This document shows, in pieces, positions 54,710 through 62,416 of a DNA stretch of 64,000 nucleotides. The position numbers and the translations under genes were made by a program. This stretch comes from Sporosarcina sp. 6E9 (GTDB lineage Bacteria; Bacillota; Bacilli; Bacillales_A; Planococcaceae): NCBI RefSeq assembly GCF_017921835.1, contig NZ_JAGEMN010000001.1:1667874-1731873 (forward strand), read 5' to 3'. Each line of letters opens with the position of its first letter. Position 1 is the stretch's first letter. The notes beneath the pieces were generated by a model. That model worked only from the letters and a program-made list of their open reading frames with translations. It did no database searches and was not told where the DNA came from.

Positions 54710-55417
54710 CTAACCACTCCATTCTTTTGTCCAGATGTTTTGTCTACGTACGTCACTTGGGTCATATTCGACAGTGCATCGACATCTATCATGCCTGCGA
54801 TAGACATCTGCAGGTACATCTGGATATTTATAAACTCCTTGCATCGAACGACACCAATCGCAAGGGGGATTACCATGTGAAGTTCTAATAATTCGTGGAC
54901 TTAATCCAGATTCACCTTGAAATTCGACATTTGTTTTTATAGCATCATCCACAATCGATTGAGTGAAATTAATAATTGGTTCTTGTAATATCCAAGCCGC
55001 ATCATCAAACACTTCTTCTGCTACGACACGGTTTATAATGCTGTCAATTCTTAATTGGTTAACTGGTGGTTTGATTCCCTTTAAACCTAAACCAACTGAT
55101 CTATTCAAGTTTTCTTGTATTTCCGCAGAAACACGAGCGACAATCGCATGATTATTGTTTAGCGTCGGACTTAAAACTCTTTCGGCAATGTTGTAATACA
55201 TTTTGCCATCAGGTAACGTTTCTGATTTGATATGCACCTTGAATGTCCGTGCTAATGCATCACCGACTTCAACGGCATATTCGTTAGCTTGTCGATAAGT
55301 TGCCGTTCCATTTTCAATCATCACTTGGATTTTTTGTATTTTTTTATTACTTTTAATTGCCGTATTAAAATCTCTTTGAATGTTATCCAATAAATCTGGA
55401 ACAATATCAATTGCCAT
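54710..55417 (-). CDS. MuF-type minor head protein
   Basis: 235 residues from ATG 55417 (MAIDIVPDLLDNIQ), preceded by GAAGGTG. The C-terminal domain has the cysteine pattern CDWCRSMQGVYKYP...RHDRCRCTVEY, a metal-binding head-morphogenesis signature. It overlaps the portal 3' end by 11 bp. A toxin or effector domain is not fused here. Confidence 0.85.
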   Translation of the reverse strand: MAIDIVPDLLDNIQRDFNTAIKSNKKIQKIQVMIENGTATYRQANEYAVEVGDALARTFKVHIKSETLPDGKMYYNIAERVLSPTLNNNHAIVARVSAEIQENLNRSVGLGLKGIKPPVNQLRIDSIINRVVAEEVFDDAAWILQEPIINFTQSIVDDAIKTNVEFQGESGLSPRIIRTSHGNPPCDWCRSMQGVYKYPDVPADVYRRHDRCRCTVEYDPSDVRRQNIWTKEWSG

Positions 55418-56636
55418 CGTTCGCACCTTCTATTCCAGTTAAATCTCGTAAATTATCGTTATCAAAATAACCCGGAACAGCTTGATTTATTTTTATTGCG
55501 CCATCGCCGATAAGTGAAATGGTTGAAGCGTCTGGCTTGAAGACTGGCTCCCATTTTGCCTTTGTTTGATACAACTGATTTCTTTTATATGGCACTTTGT
55601 CACGCAACGAAGCAGCTAAATATCCAACATTTAAGAATCCAGAACTAAAATCACGTTGCGCTTTTTCTGCTTGTAATCTCAATGTTTCGTGGCTTGCTTT
55701 AATTGCTTCGGCACTTGATGGGTTATCAGATGGAAATCCTAGGTCATCGAGCGTCAATCCTGTTTCACCTGCGAAACCAGATGCAGCGGTTCTTAATTGT
55801 TCCACAAATGGAGACATTGACGGTACCGCGAATTGTCCAAGTGTCGGCTTTTCTCCATCATCATCTTTTGTGAACTCTAGGAAAGATGCAACCGTTGCTT
55901 TCCAGTTATCCATTGGATCGGAGTCTTGTGAAGTACCTACTACATACTTTTGTGGCCAAGAGTAAAATTCAGCCGTAATGTCAGCGCGTTCTAATGTGCG
56001 TTTCGCATACTTTTGGTAATACATAGCCGATGGAGTTATTCTTGATCGCCCAAATGGTTTGCTTGAATCCGGCCGATGAATAATCGGCACTAATAATGGA
56101 GCAGGCGCACTATGACTGACCGAATCCCTCAAATCACCATTAAGATAATAATCCGTTCTGTCAGTTAAAAAGTGCAACTCTTCTTTTGGTTCTCCGTATT
56201 CGTCTCTTGAAAGCACTGCATATCCTTCTGTTAACAGACGGGTAATTGGATCAAGTATGCCTGTCGCTTCTGAACCTTGAATGACTTGCAATCTAGGGAT
56301 GATGTCATCACCTTCTGAAATGTATATAAAACTGCATGAGTTGATTAATGACGATAACTTCGCATCATCGAAAAGAATGTCAGCGCTATTCATTTGAAAA
56401 ATTTCATTGATATTAAAACGGTCATTGGCAAATTCACGAAACACCAATCGGTCTGCTAAGCTGTCAACTGCTTTTGCTCCCCAGCCTAACGTCGCTTTAT
56501 ATTGACGTCTTAGTCTTTCTGGTATTGTGATGCCTGGGCTTACATCATCATTTTTCATGTCATAAACCTTCTGATGATATAATGCGCCTTGCCTATAAAC
56601 CTGTAATTTAGATCGTAAATATTCGATTCCTTTCAC
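55407..56636 (-). CDS. Portal protein (Gp6-like)
   Basis: 409 residues, compact for a siphophage portal. IPERLRRQYKATLGWGAKAVDSLADRLVF, HRPDSSKPFGRSRITP and ADITAEFYSWPQKYVVG suit the portal family. It forms the dodecameric DNA gate of the capsid. GTG start after AGGAG. Confidence 0.88.
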   Translation of the reverse strand: MKGIEYLRSKLQVYRQGALYHQKVYDMKNDDVSPGITIPERLRRQYKATLGWGAKAVDSLADRLVFREFANDRFNINEIFQMNSADILFDDAKLSSLINSCSFIYISEGDDIIPRLQVIQGSEATGILDPITRLLTEGYAVLSRDEYGEPKEELHFLTDRTDYYLNGDLRDSVSHSAPAPLLVPIIHRPDSSKPFGRSRITPSAMYYQKYAKRTLERADITAEFYSWPQKYVVGTSQDSDPMDNWKATVASFLEFTKDDDGEKPTLGQFAVPSMSPFVEQLRTAASGFAGETGLTLDDLGFPSDNPSSAEAIKASHETLRLQAEKAQRDFSSGFLNVGYLAASLRDKVPYKRNQLYQTKAKWEPVFKPDASTISLIGDGAIKINQAVPGYFDNDNLRDLTGIEGANDGN

Positions 56637-56740
56637 CTTTTCACTCCTTCCTGGGGGGTCTGTAAAAGTCGCGCGAGAAAATCTGCACAGTGACAGCGTG
56701 AAGGCCGAATGAGAAGAGAGGGAGGGTGGTATGCCCCCCT

Positions 56741-57181
56741 TTAAACTCTCCTTCTAACCCTTACCACTGTCCTCTTATTCCCTTGTTTTTCTTCCTTCTT
56801 ATCTTCCTGTACTTGTTGCGGTTGATTACTGTTGTAATTCATCCAGTTGATACTTTGTGGCAAATTCCTATTGCCTACTACTTGCCGCTTAGTCTCATGT
56901 CCTTGCTTGAATATCTTGTCTGACTTCTGCCTGTTACACGTCCAGTGTGCCAGCTGTAGGTTGTCAATGTCACTCGGATGCCCATTCTTTGCGACTGGAA
57001 TGATATGGTCGGCAGTCGCACTCATAGGGTGGGGGACCTTCAGTGAGAAGTCTACCGGGTGTCCACAGATACCACAGGTGTTTTGTGTAGCAAAGATGCG
57101 CTTTCTATTGCGTTCATAGTTAGCACGGTGGGCTCCTTTTCTATCTGCTCTGATGTATATCACCCCATTAAAAAACCACAC
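56741..57181 (-). CDS. HNH endonuclease
   Basis: 146 residues. The HNH/beta-beta-alpha metal nuclease core is complete: CGICG, MSATADHIIPVAKNGH, NLQLAHWTCNRQKSD. Such nucleases beside packaging genes often assist terminase at cos sites in HK97-like phages. The GTG start at 57181 is uncertain; the conserved part starts near YIRADRKGAHR. Confidence 0.85.
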   Translation of the reverse strand: MWFFNGVIYIRADRKGAHRANYERNRKRIFATQNTCGICGHPVDFSLKVPHPMSATADHIIPVAKNGHPSDIDNLQLAHWTCNRQKSDKIFKQGHETKRQVVGNRNLPQSINWMNYNSNQPQQVQEDKKEEKQGNKRTVVRVRRRV

Positions 57182-57246
57182 CTAAGATAGTGATGGTGTA
57201 GTGATAATTTTGCTTATCTATTAGTTTAGTAGTTATAAAAAATAAC

Positions 57247-57354
57247 CACACCCGAAGATTAGTTAGACACCAACATGGTTGCGTATTTCCGTACGCTGAT
57301 TATTAAACATCGTGTGATAGAGTTTAAAATTTTATGTTAGAATCTTCGAGTGTG
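57247..57354. repeat. Inverted repeat pair upstream of the HNH gene
   Basis: CACACCCGAAGATT (57247-57260) and AATCTTCGAGTGTG (57341-57354) pair with one mismatch, about 80 bp apart, in the 256-bp gap between the ArpU-like regulator and the HNH gene. A regulator or packaging site is possible. Confidence 0.5.
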
Positions 57355-57437
57355 ATTTAAAAAAGAAAGGGGGACTGTGTGGAAACATTACCACAATATC
57401 ACAATAACACGATTCTACTCTTCAAAACGGACATCAT

Positions 57438-57866
57438 TCACCACAGCCCCAATTTTTCTGCAGTAGCCACAACGATCATATCTCGTATACGTCTAGCATG
57501 TCTTTCTGAGAAGTTGGTTTCCATCGCTATCTTGTCCCACTTCTTCGAATGCTTCGTGAAATATCGTGAACGAGCAACCTTTTTATAATCATCTGGTAGA
57601 CTGTTGAACACGTCCTCGATTACCTTCACGTTAGTTTCTAGCGTTCTATACTGCCCGCCTTTTCTTAGGCGTTCTTTCTTCAATGCCTGTGCTTCTGTGG
57701 GATTGCTAGTCGCCCCTTTGCCTTTGATATCCGCGTTGTCATCCACATAATTGATTACGTCCATTTCGATGTCACGCATTTTTGTGATCATGTCGTTGTA
57801 ACGGAACCACAATGATTCGATATATTTAAACGTCGGTCCAGTCACCTCGTAGTCTAGTTTTAACAC
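57438..57866 (-). CDS. ArpU/RinA-like phage late regulator
   Basis: About 142 residues from GTG 57866, after AAAGGGGTG. The end KWDKIAMETNFSERHARRIRDMIVVA is a sigma-70 region-4-like HTH, typical of ArpU/RinA/LtrC regulators that switch on late genes. It lies just before the packaging and structural genes, the expected place. Confidence 0.8.
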   Translation of the reverse strand: MLKLDYEVTGPTFKYIESLWFRYNDMITKMRDIEMDVINYVDDNADIKGKGATSNPTEAQALKKERLRKGGQYRTLETNVKVIEDVFNSLPDDYKKVARSRYFTKHSKKWDKIAMETNFSERHARRIRDMIVVATAEKLGLW

Positions 57867-57874
57867 TACTGAAT

Positions 57875-58000
57875 TCACCCCTTTAATAAAACCCTTAATG
57901 CCTTTCTATAACAATCGCGACACAATTCTTTACCGTAATTTCGAACTCGATCAGCTTTACATTCGACACAAATCTTTTTAGTTGATTCTTTTAGTTTCAC
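57875..58000 (-). CDS. 41-residue zinc-ribbon protein B
   Basis: VKLKESTKKICVECKADRVR..., with CVEC and CRDC pairs. GTG 58000 overlaps the upstream stop, so it is translationally coupled to protein A of the same size and cysteine spacing. Both are probably zinc-binding adaptors; no function is known. Confidence 0.6.
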   Translation of the reverse strand: MKLKESTKKICVECKADRVRNYGKELCRDCYRKALRVLLKG

Positions 58001-58122
58001 AACCGATCAACTCCCCCATATACTTTTTGTTTACAGTCTTTACATATGACAACCGATTTCAATCCGTCGAAGTATCGAGTAACCTTATCGCTTTTCTTTT
58101 TGCATTTGTGACACTGTTTCAT
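57997..58122 (-). CDS. 41-residue zinc-ribbon protein A
   Basis: MKQCHKCKKKSDKVTRYFDG..., with CHKC and CKDC pairs. ATG 58122 follows GGAGGG. It ends with the GTGA overlap into protein B. The gene 58085-58345 overlaps its 5' end in another frame. Confidence 0.6.
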   Translation of the reverse strand: MKQCHKCKKKSDKVTRYFDGLKSVVICKDCKQKVYGGVDRL

Positions 58123-58345
58123 CGAGTTCCCTCCTAACCCAACGGCCCGCTTTATCCACAAGCCATTTTAGATTTGCAGTGCTGACCGTAATTGTTATAT
58201 CAAAATCATTTTCTTGTAATACGTTCTCGAGTTGTTCTAATTTCACAATATCTTTTGGATTGCCGTTATTTTTTCGTCCGTGTCTTGCCATTCTGCACAC
58301 CACCCTGATATTGGTTTTTGTGTCGTAAAGCATAAGTTTCGCCAT
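58085..58345 (-). CDS. Hypothetical phage protein
   Basis: 86 residues. Basic helical protein with MARHGRKNNGNPKDIVKLEQLENVL and a C-terminal coiled stretch. No strong ribosome-binding site before ATG 58345; translation may be coupled to the small frame upstream. No family recognised. Confidence 0.55.
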   Translation of the reverse strand: MAKLMLYDTKTNIRVVCRMARHGRKNNGNPKDIVKLEQLENVLQENDFDITITVSTANLKWLVDKAGRWVRRELDETVSQMQKEKR

Positions 58346-58349
58346 CGTA

Positions 58350-58430
58350 CTAAATTACCGTCGGTGTTCCCTTTTTGACTTTTAAAATTTTAACAGTTGG
58401 CGTTGGATTGATGATGATCGGTTCAATCAT
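58350..58430 (-). CDS. Possible 26-residue peptide
   Basis: MIEPIIINPTPTVKILKVKK..., ATG 58430 with AAGGGG eight bases upstream, overlapping the previous stop. May be a real small gene or a coupling leader. Confidence 0.35.
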   Translation of the reverse strand: MIEPIIINPTPTVKILKVKKGTPTVI

Positions 58431-58620
58431 TTCGACATCCCCTTGCTGCCAAACTAACTAAGAATCCTAAATCTTGTTCATTCAAAATCGGCGTAGTGAA
58501 TCTTTCTTTAGCGCTGTTAATATAATCCCTGATGTCCTTCAATCGTTCCGTATCAGACTTCATCAGTTCATTCGCTTGGTTTAACGCTGCCTGTTTTTCT
58601 TCATACGTGTAGTTGGTCAT
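58423..58620 (-). CDS. Small hypothetical phage protein
   Basis: 65 residues from ATG 58620 (MTNYTYEEKQAALNQANELM). Overlaps the upstream stop as ATGA, so coupled. Helical and charged. The longer frame opening at 58659 overlaps the upstream gene more and lacks its own ribosome-binding site. Confidence 0.6.
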   Translation of the reverse strand: MTNYTYEEKQAALNQANELMKSDTERLKDIRDYINSAKERFTTPILNEQDLGFLVSLAARGCRND

Positions 58621-58841
58621 TTTCCTCTTCTCCCTTCTGCGTATACGTCTTCCAGCCATTCGTACAACATCGCCATTTGCTTTACGACTAGACTGTTATT
58701 GCCGTATTTGTTTCCGATTTCGCCCATGGAATGAGTAACCCACTTCCAAAACTGATTGCTTTCCATTCCGTGCTGGACCGCTTGTTGATTGACTTGATTT
58801 ATCCATTCGGCTACTTCTCCGAAAAAGGCTTTATAATCCAC
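58617..58841 (-). CDS. Small hypothetical phage protein
   Basis: 74 residues from GTG 58841 after GAGGTG. Helical (FFGEVAEWINQVNQQAVQHGMESNQFWKWV) with several Trp. No family recognised; part of the tightly packed early/middle gene run after RusA. Confidence 0.65.
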   Translation of the reverse strand: MDYKAFFGEVAEWINQVNQQAVQHGMESNQFWKWVTHSMGEIGNKYGNNSLVVKQMAMLYEWLEDVYAEGRRGK

Positions 58842-58845
58842 ACGC

Positions 58846-59244
58846 TCACACCTCTTCGATTTTTATATAAATCCCTGGAAGGCTTGCCCAAAACTTCTCG
58901 GCTATTAAACTGACAACTAAACTATCATCTTTCCAAAATCCAAGATCAGTCATGCAATCGAATAAAAGCTTTTGACTATTATCCACGTCCGGCCTTGTTG
59001 TTTTCCATTCACCATTCTGTCGTTTGCCTGTAATCGGAAAACACCATTTCACGATTAATTGAACGGGACCTGTAAACTTCTTCTCTGGAACGTGTTTGCC
59101 CAGGTGAGCCATCAGGAGCGCTCGTGCTGCTTTTAAATCGTTCGGCTCATAGAACACAGGTTTGCCGTTTACAACTCGCACTGCCTTCTGCTGATGTGTT
59201 GTCGTGGGTACTTTTTTAAGTGGCATGAAGAACTCCACTCTCAT
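58846..59244 (-). CDS. rusA: RusA family Holliday-junction resolvase
   Basis: 132 residues. A phage-type resolvase that cuts four-way DNA junctions. Catalytic Asp residues lie in TTRPDVDNSQKLLFDCMTDLGFWKDDSLV. It resolves branched replication or recombination intermediates before packaging. ATG overlaps the MazG-like stop (ATGA). Confidence 0.9.
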   Translation of the reverse strand: MRVEFFMPLKKVPTTTHQQKAVRVVNGKPVFYEPNDLKAARALLMAHLGKHVPEKKFTGPVQLIVKWCFPITGKRQNGEWKTTRPDVDNSQKLLFDCMTDLGFWKDDSLVVSLIAEKFWASLPGIYIKIEEV

Positions 59245-59546
59245 GTATAATCATCTTCTTTCACAAAGACACCGTTTATCATTTTGCCTTTGCGGTTTCG
59301 TATTTCGTCATAAGCTGCCGCAACACAATCCTCAATCTCCAAATCAAGCTGCATCGATAGAATCGTTAAAACTACGAACATATCACCGATGGCGTCTTTC
59401 ACTTCATCATTTTTTCCTTTCGCCATTCCCTCGCAAAGCTCACCGAATTCTTCACCTAATTTTAGAATCTGTTTATTCGGATCCGCGGTATCTAAATTTC
59501 TAGCAATCGCCCACTGTTTAATTTCAAGCGTTAATCTTTGTAACAT
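59241..59546 (-). CDS. MazG-like nucleoside triphosphate pyrophosphohydrolase
   Basis: 101 residues, all-alpha NTP-PPase fold. The metal-binding motif is complete: KLGEEFGELCEGMAK with a following DAIGDMFVVL (ExxE...ExxD). It may cleanse nucleotide pools or counter starvation signals during infection. ATG follows GGAGG; overlaps RusA by four bases. Confidence 0.9.
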   Translation of the reverse strand: MLQRLTLEIKQWAIARNLDTADPNKQILKLGEEFGELCEGMAKGKNDEVKDAIGDMFVVLTILSMQLDLEIEDCVAAAYDEIRNRKGKMINGVFVKEDDYT

Positions 59547-59676
59547 ATTTCATTCCTCCACTTTTTCACATTTCATTTTTTAAATTTTGGTTTTTCTGCA
59601 TTGTCACGGTAAAGGGGAAAGTGAGTGGCGGGCGTAAGCAAAGCCCACCACCTTTTTCCTCTGTGACGAACGTGAG

Positions 59677-59914
59677 AGGGACAGGGACATTTACCTATAT
59701 GTAATATAGGGTTTGTCTGTCCCTCTGTCCCAAGCCGCTTCACAAACTTTCGAACGTTGATTTGATAGGGTTTTCAAAGGACAAAGACGGAAACGTCATG
59801 TCCCTGTCCCTCGACATTGTGAAAAGCCCTCTAAGGACAGGGACAAAGTTATAATTGTCCTTACTGTCCTTTGTTCTAGGGACAGGGACAGTATGCTAAT
59901 GTCCCTTCTGTCCC
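59677..59914. repeat. Cluster of GGGACAGGGAC-type direct and inverted repeats
   Basis: In the 368-bp gap after the primase gene: AGGGACAGGGACA (59677), TGTCCCTCTGTCCC (59718), TGTCCCTGTCCC (59799), AAGGACAGGGACAA (59833), TGTCC-TTAC-TGTCC (59856), AGGGACAGGGACAG (59878), TGTCCCTTCTGTCCC (59900). Seven copies, alternating orientation. Resembles iterons or a protein-binding array. No gene is seen in this gap. Confidence 0.85.
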
Positions 59915-62137
59915 TCATAGTTTTTGTGTTACAATTCCTTCGTGAACATCGAAATGTTTATGCTCTTTTATCCGTCTACGGACTGTTTTTTCAGTCACGC
60001 CCATGAATTCCGCTATCGATTCTACTGTGATTTCTTCATCTATTGAGCATGCTTCATAGGCTAATTCCAGCGCTTGCAGTCGCTCTATTTTGCGTTCAGC
60101 TGCCGTCTTTTTCGTACCCTTGCCCTTGCCTTTTTTCTGCCATGGTGGAGTTTCACCTTCTGGTTCGATGTCTTTCAGGCTGCCCACTTCATCTACTTTA
60201 TGGATTGGATACTGGAACCACATATTGACGGGGTCAAAGCTCGGATACTCTCGCAATGTACCCTCAACGCGCCACGCCGTGCGAATACGGGTCTGTTTGA
60301 TAGCTGTAGTCATTTCTTCATTAATCGCGGCTATATGGTCGGGAATCGCCTTAGTTGCGTGGTCACCCATCGCTATCACACTAAGTAAATCATCTTGTGA
60401 AATACGTTCGTCCAAGTAATTGAAATTGTATTTTTCGAAGTATTTCTGATAAATGGCGCAAGCTACTTTGTTTTCTTCTTGCTTCATTAAATCTTCCGTA
60501 AGCTCCAACTCAGTCAAGTCGATAAGCGCATCTGGATCACGTGCGAATACTCCGGAACCACTTGCTCTATCCATCGACTTCTTACTACCTTGCGAGCCTT
60601 TACTATGGTGATGACAATAGATAACGCCGCAACCTAATTCAGTCGCTATCTTGTCGAATTGATTCGTGAAATGTGCCATCTGGTCCGCACTGTTTTCATC
60701 ACCCGTTAAGACTTTATAAATCGGGTCAATGATAACCGCGATGTAATTCTCTTTAGCTGCGCGTCTGATTAATTTGGGAGCCAACTTATCCAATGGCACT
60801 GATTTACCACGTAAGTTCCAGACGTCAATGTTGGCTAAATTATCGGGCTCCCAACCTAATGCGGCGTATACGTCTTTGAATCGATGCAATGCGGATGCTC
60901 TATCTAATTCAAGGTTTACATAGAGAACTTTTCCTTTCGTGCATTCCCAATTAATCCACTTCTTACCTTCTGCAATCGCAATACTTAACGCGATTAATGC
61001 GAATGATTTACCCGCTTTCGATGGTCCGGCCATTAACAATTTATGACCTTGCCGTAAAAGTCCTTCTATTAAAGGTGGAGATAAGTTAGGCATGTCATCC
61101 CAAAAATCTGTTAAACTTTCAGGATCCGGCAAATCATCGTTTATGCCTTCAATCCACTCATGCCAATCATCCCAATTTGATTTACCAATGTTCGTATCAA
61201 TAAGGAACTGTTTTTTGCCATTTCGTTCAACACCCGGCATCCGTGATAATCGGGAAGGATTACGATTCTGATTGTCGATGTTCAATCCATTCTTGTTACA
61301 AATGTTGTAGAGATAATCGACACGCTTTCGGTATTCATCGTAATTGGCTGCATCAACTTTTACGATGGCGTGAATGCTTTTCTTACCGCTGAATACTAAT
61401 GCGGCAATAGGTAATTCTAATTCACGAACTATCGCGTTTTGTTTCTCCAAATCCATCGTGTCGGATTCGACTAATGCGTATTTAAATTCCGTTACGTTAT
61501 CATTTTTTACACCTTTCCCATCAAGCGGATTGAACCTTATCCATGCGCCTGCTTCCGGATTGTAATCACCGAATACTGCGCCTAAATCTCCGTTCGATTG
61601 ACCTAATGCCTGAATCAATTCCCCTGCAGTTCGGTCGTAATTACCTTTAGTCGGCAAATGCTTACCGTCTTCTGTTTCCCAGGTCGATGTAACATAGCCT
61701 ACGTTTTCCGATACATCGAATAACGTTTCTAAATATCTAGTAAGTTCTTGAACTGGATTCCAAGTGGCTGGCTCTCTGATTTCCATTCCTTCAATCCAGT
61801 TCTTATCGATGACGACATAATCGTCTTTACCGGAAATTTCGTCATTCCAATCGAGCTCATGATCTTCCCGGTTTCCTTTAGGAGCCCAGCCGTTATCTTT
61901 GGCCAACTGCGTAATGGTTGCGCCTGTCACTGGTGAGCCGGAGCCTTCGAATGTCGTCCATTTCTGGAAACACTCCCCCGGTTTATGACGAGGGTCCGAA
62001 CTGCTCCAATTATCCCAATCGGCTGCTGTATATCCTTCGTGTTTGAGCGCCATGCCTACGTTGACCCACTCTTGGTAATTCAAGTAAGCAGGGTCAATGT
62101 ATTCCAATAGCGGAATCAAATCCATTTTAATTTCCAT
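59915..62137 (-). CDS. Phage primase-helicase (PriCT_2 / AEP-like / RepA-type ATPase)
   Basis: 740 residues. N-terminal PriCT_2-like part (YLNYQEWVNVGMALKHEGYTA, residues 18-80), an archaeo-eukaryotic primase-like module (about 180-330; VFSGKKSIHAIVKVDAANYDEY, NPSRLSRMPG), a RecA-type helicase with Walker A GPSKAGKS and CHHHSKG (about 360-590), and a C-terminal HTH (VESIAEFMGVTEKTVRRRIKEH). Probably the replication initiator and helicase. ATG 62137 has AAGG about 12 bases upstream. Confidence 0.88.
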   Translation of the reverse strand: MEIKMDLIPLLEYIDPAYLNYQEWVNVGMALKHEGYTAADWDNWSSSDPRHKPGECFQKWTTFEGSGSPVTGATITQLAKDNGWAPKGNREDHELDWNDEISGKDDYVVIDKNWIEGMEIREPATWNPVQELTRYLETLFDVSENVGYVTSTWETEDGKHLPTKGNYDRTAGELIQALGQSNGDLGAVFGDYNPEAGAWIRFNPLDGKGVKNDNVTEFKYALVESDTMDLEKQNAIVRELELPIAALVFSGKKSIHAIVKVDAANYDEYRKRVDYLYNICNKNGLNIDNQNRNPSRLSRMPGVERNGKKQFLIDTNIGKSNWDDWHEWIEGINDDLPDPESLTDFWDDMPNLSPPLIEGLLRQGHKLLMAGPSKAGKSFALIALSIAIAEGKKWINWECTKGKVLYVNLELDRASALHRFKDVYAALGWEPDNLANIDVWNLRGKSVPLDKLAPKLIRRAAKENYIAVIIDPIYKVLTGDENSADQMAHFTNQFDKIATELGCGVIYCHHHSKGSQGSKKSMDRASGSGVFARDPDALIDLTELELTEDLMKQEENKVACAIYQKYFEKYNFNYLDERISQDDLLSVIAMGDHATKAIPDHIAAINEEMTTAIKQTRIRTAWRVEGTLREYPSFDPVNMWFQYPIHKVDEVGSLKDIEPEGETPPWQKKGKGKGTKKTAAERKIERLQALELAYEACSIDEEITVESIAEFMGVTEKTVRRRIKEHKHFDVHEGIVTQKL

Positions 62138-62206
62138 AGGCTATCACAACCTTCTATTTTAAAATTCATGTATCAAATTTAGTTTGGCGTTTAGTCGTTC
62201 TGCTGA

Positions 62207-62383
62207 TTAATTGATTAACTTATCAAGAAATGCGTCTTGAGTTATTTCTTCCAGATTAACAAGCTCATCATCGCCCTTAACATGCCTGAAATGATGCTCC
62301 CCAACACTGACAAATAGATCTCCTACATCATTGATAAAATACCCCTTGTCATTTTTCATGATGTAATTATCTAGCCAATTCAT
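62207..62383 (-). CDS. Small hypothetical phage protein
   Basis: 58 residues from ATG 62383 (MNWLDNYIMKNDKGYFIN...), with GGAGG and a six-base spacing. Acidic, mixed strands and helices, no cysteines. Between helicase and primase genes; function unknown. Confidence 0.65.
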   Translation of the reverse strand: MNWLDNYIMKNDKGYFINDVGDLFVSVGEHHFRHVKGDDELVNLEEITQDAFLDKLIN

Positions 62384-62416
62384 AAGAACTCCTCCTCAAC
62401 CTTATGTGTCGAATGT

